From contig JACREC010000008.1 in NCBI GenBank assembly GCA_016218445.1, forward strand, positions 1 to 47,382: a stretch of 47,382 nt of DNA, read 5' to 3'. The DNA comes from Nitrosomonadales bacterium (GTDB taxonomy: Bacteria > Pseudomonadota > Gammaproteobacteria > Burkholderiales > Gallionellaceae). The notes below the pieces were generated by a model, which ran no database searches, was not told the DNA's origin, and saw only the letters and a list, made by a program, of their open reading frames with translations. Position numbers and translations under genes: made by a program. This document shows, one piece after another, positions 41,218-47,382 of this stretch (its first letter is position 1; every line of letters begins with the position of its first letter).

Positions 41218-42920
41218 CAGTCTTCCGCGCGATGGCCGATGTGCATCGCCTCCGACACTGTGGTGTGCCCCGCTTCCACCTGGGATAACGCATGGTCGAG
41301 CAGGGTATAGCCTTTCATCAACGAATGCACCATTTGCCTGAAATAATTGGAATCGTGATGGGAGGCGGCATCCACCAAGCTGCGCTCCATCTCCAGCATT
41401 GAATATACCGCCAGGCGTCCGCTGTAACCGGTGCCATTGCAACGCGAACAGCCGCGCCCGTGCCGCAGGTTGCCCCAATGGTCGCGCTGGATGCCCCCAT
41501 GCTCCAGCCATTCGCCTTCCTGCGGAGTGGGAATATACGGTTCGCTGCAGCTGTCGCATACCTGGCGCAACAGGCGCTGGGCCATTATCACCTGCACCGA
41601 GGATACCACCATGTATTTCGGCACACCCATGTCCACCAGACGGAACAGGGTACCGGTGGTATCACGCGTGTGCAGAGTGGAAAACACCAGGTGCCCGGTC
41701 ATTGCGGCGCGCAAGCCGATCTGTGCCGTTTCGGGGTCGCGCATTTCACCCACCAGGATCACGTCCGGGTCCTGGCGCAGGGCCGAGCGCAACACGCGCG
41801 CGAAAGTCAGGTCAATCTTCTCGTTCACCTGCACCTGATTGATGCCCGGCAGGCGGTATTCCACCGGGTCTTCCACGGTGATGATTTTCTGGTCTACGGT
41901 GTTGATCTCCGCCAGCGCCGCATACAGCGTGGTGGTCTTGCCGCTGCCGGTCGGCCCGGTGACCAGCACCATGCCACTGCTGCGCCGGATGATTTTGTGG
42001 AAACGGGCGAGCATCTCCGGCGGCATGCCCAGCTTGTCCAGAGAAAGGAAACTGGCGCCCTCGTTAAGCAGGCGCATCACCACCGATTCGCCGAATTGCG
42101 TAGGCATGGTGGAAATACGCACGTCCACCGCCTGGCCGCGCACCAGTACATTGAAGCGGCCATCCTGCGGCAGGCGCTTTTCCGAGATATCCAGCCCGGA
42201 CATCAGCTTCAGCCGCAGCACCAGCGAGGGGGCGATCTTGCTGTCCGCCTCAGTCTGCAGATGCAGCATGCCGTCGATGCGGAAACGGATTTGCAAACGT
42301 GCTTCCTGCGGCTCTATGTGGACATCGGAGGCGCGGACTTGCGTGGCATCATTGAACACGGTCTGCAACAGTTTGACCACCGGCGCCTCTTCCAGGCCCA
42401 CCGTATCGCCCATCGCACCGAAGTCAATATAGGTGTCGCCCAGTTCATTGGAAAGCTCGCGCGCCAGGCCGGAGATTTCCTCGGTGCGGCGATAAACGCG
42501 ATCAATGTTTTCCAGCAACTGCCCTTCGGTGACCACCGCGAGGTCGATGTCGCGCTTCAGGATACGGGTGAGTTCGTCGAAGGCAAACAGGTCGGTAGGA
42601 TCGGCCATGCCGACCAACAGCTTGCCATTGCGCTCTTCCAGCGCCAGCGTGCGGAAGCGGCGTGCCTGGCTTTCCGACAGCTGGCGGACAATTTCAAGGT
42701 TGACGTTATAGTATTTGAGGTTGATATAGGGGATATTGAGCTGCTTGGCCAGCGCTTCGGAAATATTGTCTTCGGTGACAAATGCGTTGTCCACCAGCAC
42801 CCGGCCGAGCTTGCGCCCGCTGCGCTTCTGTTCCTCAAGCGCAAATTTGAGTTGCTCCTGCGAGATGAGCTTTTGTTGCACCAGCAAATCGCCGAGGCGA
42901 ATTTTTTCCGGACGCGCCAT
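41217..42920 (-). CDS. mshE: MshE pilus extension ATPase with c-di-GMP-binding MshEN domain
   Basis: The 567-residue ATPase powers pilus extension. Two MshEN half-motifs are visible: RLGDLLxx...LKFALEEQ and KLGRVLxx...ISEALAKQ (about residues 8-62), as in Vibrio MshE, which binds c-di-GMP. The ATPase core has Walker A GPTGSGKTTT, Asp-box EDPVEYR, Walker B VGEMRDPETA and a CDSC...GCSRC zinc motif. I use the ATG at 42920, which fits homologues; AGGGT is nine bases before it. It heads the locus. Confidence 0.93.
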   Translation of the reverse strand: MARPEKIRLGDLLVQQKLISQEQLKFALEEQKRSGRKLGRVLVDNAFVTEDNISEALAKQLNIPYINLKYYNVNLEIVRQLSESQARRFRTLALEERNGKLLVGMADPTDLFAFDELTRILKRDIDLAVVTEGQLLENIDRVYRRTEEISGLARELSNELGDTYIDFGAMGDTVGLEEAPVVKLLQTVFNDATQVRASDVHIEPQEARLQIRFRIDGMLHLQTEADSKIAPSLVLRLKLMSGLDISEKRLPQDGRFNVLVRGQAVDVRISTMPTQFGESVVMRLLNEGASFLSLDKLGMPPEMLARFHKIIRRSSGMVLVTGPTGSGKTTTLYAALAEINTVDQKIITVEDPVEYRLPGINQVQVNEKIDLTFARVLRSALRQDPDVILVGEMRDPETAQIGLRAAMTGHLVFSTLHTRDTTGTLFRLVDMGVPKYMVVSSVQVIMAQRLLRQVCDSCSEPYIPTPQEGEWLEHGGIQRDHWGNLRHGRGCSRCNGTGYSGRLAVYSMLEMERSLVDAASHHDSNYFRQMVHSLMKGYTLLDHALSQVEAGHTTVSEAMHIGHRAED

Positions 42921-43018
42921 AATGTCTACCCTGAATGTTGTTGTATTAGCCCGTTCTTTTGGACACATGCCTGTCGCAGGCGGAAGTTAGCCTTTTTTCG
43001 TGTTACTGACAAGACCCA

Positions 43019-43495
43019 ATGTTCAATGTGATCCTTTATCAGCCGGAGATTCCACCCAATACCGGCAATGTCATCCGCCTGTGCGCCAATACCGGGGCAC
43101 AACTGCACTTGATCCGCCCGCTCGGTTTCGGGCTGGATGACAAGCAGTTGCGCCGCGCCGGGCTGGACTACCACGAGTACGCCAATGTGCGTGTGCATGA
43201 TGACATCAAAGCCTGCCTGCAAACACTGCCCGGGGTGCGCCTGTTTGCCTTTACCACCAAGGGCGCACGGGCCTACCACGAAGTGCGCTATCAAGCCGGG
43301 GATGCCTTGCTGTTCGGTCCGGAAAGCCGCGGCCTGCCGGCGGACATATTGGGGACGTTAACGCCGGAGCAGCGCTTGCGCCTGCCCATGCTGCCGCATA
43401 ACCGCAGCCTGAATTTATCCAACACCGTTGCTGTAGCAGTATTTGAGGCGTGGAGGCAGTGCGGGTTTACATTAGGAACGTGGACGGAGGACTGA
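43019..43495 (+). CDS. trmL: tRNA (cytidine34/5-carboxymethylaminomethyluridine34-2'-O)-methyltransferase TrmL
   Basis: The 158-residue SPOUT methyltransferase methylates the wobble base of tRNA-Leu. Family motifs YQPEIPPNTGN, LFGPESRGLP and PMLPHNRSLNLSNTVAV are intact, including the residues of the trefoil knot. The last residues (WTED) and the TGA are read from the start of heptamer array A. It is divergent from mshE. Confidence 0.95.
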   Translation: MFNVILYQPEIPPNTGNVIRLCANTGAQLHLIRPLGFGLDDKQLRRAGLDYHEYANVRVHDDIKACLQTLPGVRLFAFTTKGARAYHEVRYQAGDALLFGPESRGLPADILGTLTPEQRLRLPMLPHNRSLNLSNTVAVAVFEAWRQCGFTLGTWTED

Positions 43496-43664
43496 GGGAG
43501 GACTGAGGACTGAGGACTGAGGACTGAGGACTGAGGACTGAGGACGGAGGACGGAGGACGGAGGACGGAGGACTGAGGGAGGACTGAGGACTGAGGACTG
43601 AGGACGGAGGACGGAGGACTGAGCGAAAAACGGGGCCACAGGGTTTTCTCAGTCCTTAGTCCTC
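43482..43664. repeat. Heptamer array A, (GGACTGA/GGACGGA)n with inverted arm
   Basis: About 20 near-perfect seven-base units (GGACTGA or GGACGGA, with two GGGA-interrupted units) run from 43482 to about 43624. An opposite arm CTCAGTCCTTAGTCCTC follows at 43648-43664. The start of the array contains the trmL stop. Confidence 0.9.
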
Positions 43665-43672
43665 GTTTTTTT
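43614..43672 (+). terminator. Terminator made of heptamer hairpin and T7
   Basis: GAGGACTGAG units can pair with CTCAGTCCTTAGTCCTC (43648-43664), followed by seven T (43666-43672). It would end trmL; the gpsA stop lies in the T run. Confidence 0.6.
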
Positions 43673-44666
43673 ATCCGCCGTTGAATTCACTGTTGGGCGC
43701 GCGGTTGAGCAATGCTTCCACCGCGCTCGCTGCCGGAACGTGCTCGTACAGCACGCGGTAAACCGCCTCACAAATCGGCATGTCCACGCCTAACCGTTGC
43801 GCCAGACGGTGAACTTCGCGCACGGTATATACACCCTCCGCCACATGACCCAGTTGGCGCAGGATGTCCGGCAAGGTTTGCCGTTGTGCCAGCAGCATGC
43901 CGACCTGGCGGTTACGCGACAGATCGCCGGTGCAGGTCAGGATCAAATCGCCCGCGCCGGACAGGCCGCCCAGTGTTTCCGCACGGCCACCCAATTTCAA
44001 CCCCAGCCGCGTCATCTCGGCCAACCCGCGCGTAATCAGCGCCGCGCGCGCATTGTGCCCGAAGCCCATGCCATCGGAGATACCGGCGGCGATAGCCAAT
44101 ACGTTCTTGACCGCGCCACCCACTTCGACGCCGGCCACGTCGGTGCTGGAATAAATACGCAAGCGTGCATGATGCAGTGACTGTGCCGCCTGCCTGGCAA
44201 ACTCACCATCGCCGGACGCCAGGGTCAGCGCGGTTGGCAAGCCGTGCGCCACTTCCAGCGCGAAGCTCGGGCCGGACAATACGCCGCGAGGGAAAGCAGG
44301 CGGCAGGGTTTCCTCTGCCACTTGGTGTGGCAGTTGCGCGGTGTCCGCCTCGAAACCCTTGCACGCCCAGATCACCGGTATCGGCACAGGCCGTTGTGCG
44401 ACCTGGCGCAAGGTGGTGCGCAATGCGGAAGTGGGTACAACTACCAGCACCAGTTCAGCATCGGCCAATGCGGCATTCAGGTCGGTGGCAAGTTGCAGTT
44501 CCTGCGGCAACGCTGCCTCCGGCAGATAGCGCTGGTTGCGGCGGCTGGCGGACATCGCCGCGGCTTGTGCCGCATCGCGCGCCCACAAGGTGACGCGATG
44601 GCGCGCCGACAGGCTGACGGCAAGCGCGGTTCCCCATGCCCCCGCGCCGAGGATGGCAACATTCAT
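43671..44666 (-). CDS. gpsA: Glycerol-3-phosphate dehydrogenase [NAD(P)+]
   Basis: The 331-residue enzyme reduces dihydroxyacetone phosphate to glycerol-3-phosphate for phospholipid synthesis. NAD-binding VAILGAGAWGTALA is at the start, with catalytic region GAVKNVLAIAAGISDGMGFGHNARAALITRG (Lys and Asn/Arg of the substrate site) and GLSGAGDLILTCTGDLSRN. GAAGG lies 11 bases before the ATG. Its 3' end abuts the trmL terminator. It is close to secB as in many proteobacteria. Confidence 0.96.
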   Translation of the reverse strand: MNVAILGAGAWGTALAVSLSARHRVTLWARDAAQAAAMSASRRNQRYLPEAALPQELQLATDLNAALADAELVLVVVPTSALRTTLRQVAQRPVPIPVIWACKGFEADTAQLPHQVAEETLPPAFPRGVLSGPSFALEVAHGLPTALTLASGDGEFARQAAQSLHHARLRIYSSTDVAGVEVGGAVKNVLAIAAGISDGMGFGHNARAALITRGLAEMTRLGLKLGGRAETLGGLSGAGDLILTCTGDLSRNRQVGMLLAQRQTLPDILRQLGHVAEGVYTVREVHRLAQRLGVDMPICEAVYRVLYEHVPAASAVEALLNRAPNSEFNGG

Positions 44667-44682
44667 GCTTTGAAACCTTCAG

Positions 44683-44886
44683 GACTGAGGACTGAGAACT
44701 GAGAACCAAGGACTGAGGACTGAGGACTGAGAGCCGAGGGCTGAGAACTGAGGGCTGAGCAAGGTAAGCCTGGTTTCAAATTGTTCCCCGCCTGAAAAGA
44801 CATATTTTGATCTTGCTTGCTTTTCACGTTAGCCACTCAGTCCTAAGAACTTAGTCCTCAGTCCTCGTTTCTCAGTCCTCGGTTCT
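44683..44886. repeat. Heptamer hairpin B (gpsA/SH3 junction)
   Basis: GGACTGAG-type units with variants (GAACTGA, GAGCCGA, GGGCTGA) fill 44683-44758. After 67 unrelated bases, reverse-complement units (CTCAGTCC, TTAGTCCTC) fill 44826-44886. The two halves could form a long imperfect stem. Confidence 0.85.
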
Positions 44887-44887
44887 C

Positions 44888-45337
44888 TCAACCGCCCCAC
44901 ACATCGGCAGTCCCGACATAGCCTGTCACGCCGTCCTGATGGCGAACCTTGATCCAGCCGGTACCCGTGTTTTCCAGCCATTCCAGCGCCACCTGCTGGC
45001 GCGCCTGAAAAACCACCGTGGCGCCAATTTCAGGTGCCTGGCGTATGGCAGCAAGGGCTGCCGTCACCACCACGAAGCGCTTGCTGCTCAAGGCACGCTT
45101 TTCTATCCATGCCAGGCTGCCCGAGCTGTCGCGCACCTTGACCCAGTTATCCAGGTTGACCACCTGCTCCAGTGGCAGGTAGCGGCTAACGACAAATATT
45201 TTCCTGGCCTTGAGCGAGGGGGCATCGTAGAGGATGGAGGTGCTGTCCGCGACCGACACATAATCTACTGCGTGGGCGGAACCCGCCGTTGCCAGCAGCG
45301 CAACAGAAAAAATAATGAAGACGGCGCGAATGCTCAT
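44888..45337 (-). CDS. Exported protein with two SH3-like domains
   Basis: The 149-residue protein has a signal peptide (MSIRAVFIIFSVALLATAGSAHA) and two bacterial SH3-like units (VSVADSTSILYDAPSLKARKIFVVSRY... and VTAALAAIRQAPEIGATVVFQ...GWIKVRHQDGVTGYV). Such proteins bind peptidoglycan or partners in the periplasm; the exact role is unknown. It is 14 bases from secB. Confidence 0.82.
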   Translation of the reverse strand: MSIRAVFIIFSVALLATAGSAHAVDYVSVADSTSILYDAPSLKARKIFVVSRYLPLEQVVNLDNWVKVRDSSGSLAWIEKRALSSKRFVVVTAALAAIRQAPEIGATVVFQARQQVALEWLENTGTGWIKVRHQDGVTGYVGTADVWGG

Positions 45338-45351
45338 GCTTTGGCGCGATT

Positions 45352-45822
45352 TCAGTGTGTGGTAGCGGGTACAGCTTCTACCCGTTGTTGTTTCTGCTGC
45401 TGGTACAGCGCGTCGAAATTGAGCGGGTTTAGCAGCACCGGCGCAAACCCGGCGCGCACCGCCACGTCAGACACCACCTCCCTGAGATAGGGATAGAGGA
45501 TGTTGGGACAGACGATCCCCAGCACCGGATCCAGTTCTTCCAGCGGCAAGTTGTGTATCTTGAAAACACCCGCCTGCTTGGCCTCGATCAGGAACATCAC
45601 CTTGTCCTTTTCCGCCAGCCTGGCAGTAACCGTAACGGTGATAGTCACTTCAAACACCCCTTCTTCAATGGTGCTGGCCTGGCTGTGCAACTGCAAATCA
45701 ATCTGCGGGCTCTCGCGTTCCAGGAAAATGGCCGGCGCGTGCGGAATCTCCAGCGACAGGTCTTTTACGTACAGCTTCTCGATGATGAATAAGGGTTGTT
45801 GGGGTGCCGCTGCTTCGCTCAT
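45352..45822 (-). CDS. secB: Protein-export chaperone SecB
   Basis: The 156-residue chaperone keeps preproteins unfolded and delivers them to SecA. The core FIIEKLYVKDLSLEIPHAP and GIVCPNILYPYLREVVSDVAVRAGFAPV are typical; the C-terminus is Gln/Val-rich. Length matches the family. Confidence 0.96.
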   Translation of the reverse strand: MSEAAAPQQPLFIIEKLYVKDLSLEIPHAPAIFLERESPQIDLQLHSQASTIEEGVFEVTITVTVTARLAEKDKVMFLIEAKQAGVFKIHNLPLEELDPVLGIVCPNILYPYLREVVSDVAVRAGFAPVLLNPLNFDALYQQQKQQRVEAVPATTH

Positions 45823-45846
45823 TATTTTTTCCTTAAATTTTCCGAA

Positions 45847-46116
45847 TCAATTACCAGCTTCGGTTAATAATCCAATTAATTCACCGCTGTGTTCCAGCGC
45901 CGCCAGATCGTCATAGCCGCCGACATGGTGTGTACCGATGTAAATTTGCGGCACGGTGCGCTGCCCGGTTTTTTGCATCATCACCATGCGCAGCTCCGGT
46001 TGCAAGTCAACGCGGATTTTCTCGATTTCCACCACACCCTTGGCGCGCAACAGGCGTTCAGCCCGCACGCAATAGGGGCATACTTCGGTGCAGTACATCA
46101 GCACCCCGGAACTCAT
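45847..46116 (-). CDS. grxC: Glutaredoxin 3
   Basis: The 89-residue thiol oxidoreductase has the active site CPYC (about 14-17), the TVPQIYIG cis-Pro motif and GGYDDL, matching GrxC. The ATG at 46116 overlaps the rhodanese stop by four bases; an earlier in-frame start lies inside that gene and is unlikely. Confidence 0.93.
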   Translation of the reverse strand: MSSGVLMYCTEVCPYCVRAERLLRAKGVVEIEKIRVDLQPELRMVMMQKTGQRTVPQIYIGTHHVGGYDDLAALEHSGELIGLLTEAGN

Positions 46117-46523
46117 TTCTCCAACGGCAAGCCGGCCTTCTGCCAAGCCAGCATACCTCCCGTCAAATTATACACCTGACCGAAATCCTGCTTGCCCAGC
46201 AGCACGCATGCTGCCGTGGTGCGTTGCCCGCTGCGGCATACAACCACGATGGGGCGCTCGCGATGGCGCTCCAGTTCGCCGAAGCGTTCGCTGAGCTTGC
46301 CGAGCGGAATCAGCTTGGAATTCAGGATATGCCCCGCATTGAATTCGTTCTCTTCGCGTATATCCAGAACGAGCGCATTCTTGTGGTTGATCAGTTGCAG
46401 CGCCTCGGCAATGCCCGCTTGTTTCACCCCGCGCAGGCGGTTGCCAAATAGCGGCCACAGCAGCATCACGCCGCTTAGACACGCCACCAAAACCAGCCCG
46501 ATGTTATCCCGTATGAACTGCAC
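46113..46523 (-). CDS. Membrane-anchored rhodanese-like protein (YibN type)
   Basis: The 136-residue protein has an N-terminal membrane helix (about 9-27) and a rhodanese domain with active-site CRSGQR (Cys near 96). It may transfer sulphur or act in redox control. The order rhodanese-grxC-secB is the same as yibN-grxC-secB in E. coli. Its start overlaps the end of the next upstream gene by 20 bases. Confidence 0.9.
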   Translation of the reverse strand: MQFIRDNIGLVLVACLSGVMLLWPLFGNRLRGVKQAGIAEALQLINHKNALVLDIREENEFNAGHILNSKLIPLGKLSERFGELERHRERPIVVVCRSGQRTTAACVLLGKQDFGQVYNLTGGMLAWQKAGLPLEK

Positions 46524-47382
46524 GCTGCCTCTCCTCGTATTTTTGGAGCGCGAATTCTAGCAGAGCGGCAAAGTGCCCGGGGTCTTTCCGCGCCAGGGTG
46601 CGCAATTCCTCACTTGCCCGCGGGAAATCACCGGGATAGGACCAGATGGCGCGTTCCATCTGCAACTGCGCCGCAGCCTGTTCACCGGACAGCGCCAATA
46701 ACAGCGCCTCACGGTACACCACCGGGTTGATCGGCACGAAGTGCATCACGCTCCCGTTCAATGTCCGCCTGTCGGCAAGATGGTCGGCACCCACTTCTAT
46801 CATCGAACTCATAAACAGTTCAGTATAAGGTTGCAGCAACGATTGCCCGTATAGCGCCGTCAGGCTTTCGCGCACACGATTGGAATATTCGCTGTCTGCG
46901 GCAGAGGCCGGACGCATGGCCAGCACCCCTTCCATATTACGGTAGCCATGCAGCATCTGCTGTAATGACATCACGCCAAGCAGCAATATGGCCGCCACCG
47001 ACAAACGCCCCACACCGCGCAGTTCCAGGCGATAGGTGGTATTGTCAAATATGCCCAGTGCGAGTGCCGCCACACCCAGAAAATATGCATACCACAGCGG
47101 GTATTCCAGCAGGCTGTGGATCGCCAGCACGGCAAGCAGACAACATCCCCACCAATGGTAAACAGTGCGCTGCGCGGTGCGTGCTTGCCAAAACCACAGT
47201 GCCAGCGCACCCAGCAATATGAACAGGCCGGCCAGGCCCATTTCCGCTGCAAGCTGCAGCACGAGATTGTGCGCGTTGTTATACAGGCCGTTGATGCCGG
47301 TGTCGTGCAACACCGGCCCCAATTGAAAATGCTGCCAGCCGAACTGGCCGAAGCCGGCTCCCAGCAAGGGAAATTGCGTGAA
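46504..47382 (-). CDS. O-antigen ligase / pilin glycosyltransferase-like (Wzy_C), 3' part
   Basis: Only the C-terminal 292 residues are in the window; the frame runs off the right edge (FTQFPLLGAGFGQF...). The NNAHNLVLQLAAEMGLAG block has the His of the WaaL/PglL active loop, and several membrane helices follow, then a soluble tail (Wzy_C_2-like). It could ligate O-antigen or glycosylate pilin (PglL type); the MSHA locus nearby makes the second idea attractive, but the sequence does not decide it. Confidence 0.82.
   Translation of the reverse strand, partial: FTQFPLLGAGFGQFGWQHFQLGPVLHDTGINGLYNNAHNLVLQLAAEMGLAGLFILLGALALWFWQARTAQRTVYHWWGCCLLAVLAIHSLLEYPLWYAYFLGVAALALGIFDNTTYRLELRGVGRLSVAAILLLGVMSLQQMLHGYRNMEGVLAMRPASAADSEYSNRVRESLTALYGQSLLQPYTELFMSSMIEVGADHLADRRTLNGSVMHFVPINPVVYREALLLALSGEQAAAQLQMERAIWSYPGDFPRASEELRTLARKDPGHFAALLEFALQKYEERQRAVHTG

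Noticed and set aside
43482-43664. Possible CRISPR array
   Set aside because: The units are seven bases long and directly adjacent, with no unique spacers and no cas genes nearby.

Overview
The window looks like the chromosome of a beta-proteobacterium, most likely a chemolithotroph near the Gallionellaceae/Nitrosomonadales. This placement is an inference. It rests on an NAD-reducing hydrogenase with an aerobic maturation set, a yibN-grxC-secB-gpsA cluster, an MSHA-type pilus locus, moderately high GC, and intergenic spaces full of palindromic repeats. No phage, insertion sequence with transposase, CRISPR array or rRNA was found.

Layout. 0.4-2.0 kb: DUF47 regulator and Pit phosphate permease. 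2.1-3.2 kb: an inverted-repeat element, a small DUF4149-like membrane protein and a small Cys-rich protein. 3.3-4.5 kb: aspartate aminotransferase. 4.6-9.9 kb (minus): two tandem AsmA-like proteins, the second fused to a long coiled coil and a class III nucleotide-cyclase domain. 9.9 kb: tRNA-Asn. 10.0-12.7 kb (minus): PatZ-like acyl-CoA synthetase/GNAT protein. 12.8-18.2 kb (minus): hoxF-hoxU-hoxY-hoxH-hoxW, a group 3d NAD-reducing [NiFe] hydrogenase and its protease. 18.4-25.6 kb (plus): potABCD-hupE-hypA-hypB-hypF, the last truncated. 25.8-28.3 kb: a small exported protein, hypX (minus) and a divergent unknown small gene. 28.7-31.5 kb (minus): hypC-hypD-hypE. 31.9-42.9 kb (minus): an MSHA-type locus in the order mshE-G-(B/F)-A-C-D-O-P-Q. 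43.0-47.4 kb: trmL (plus), then a minus-strand cluster running from an O-antigen-ligase-like gene (cut by the window edge) through rhodanese, grxC, secB and an SH3 protein to gpsA.

How it works together. HoxFUYH would oxidise H2 and reduce NAD+. HupE would bring in nickel, HypA/HypB insert it, HypF/E/C/D make and mount the Fe(CN)2CO unit, HypX supplies CO from a formyl group under air, and HoxW trims HoxH. A polyamine-type ABC transporter is tightly packed upstream of hupE-hypA. The MSHA locus would build a type IV pilus with a very large adhesin-like MshQ, its ATPase MshE carrying the c-di-GMP-binding MshEN motif.

Most unusual are (1) the coiled coil-cyclase-membrane-AsmA fusion next to its AsmA paralogue, with atypical purine-recognition residues; (2) a family of heptamer (GGACTGA) hairpins confined to 37-45 kb; (3) prepilin leader peptides apparently encoded by inserted repeats; (4) a terminal-inverted-repeat element family, one copy of which supplies the ribosome-binding site and start of a gene; and (5) a hypCDE block bracketed by long direct repeats. 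All functional claims are from reading the sequence; no database search was made.
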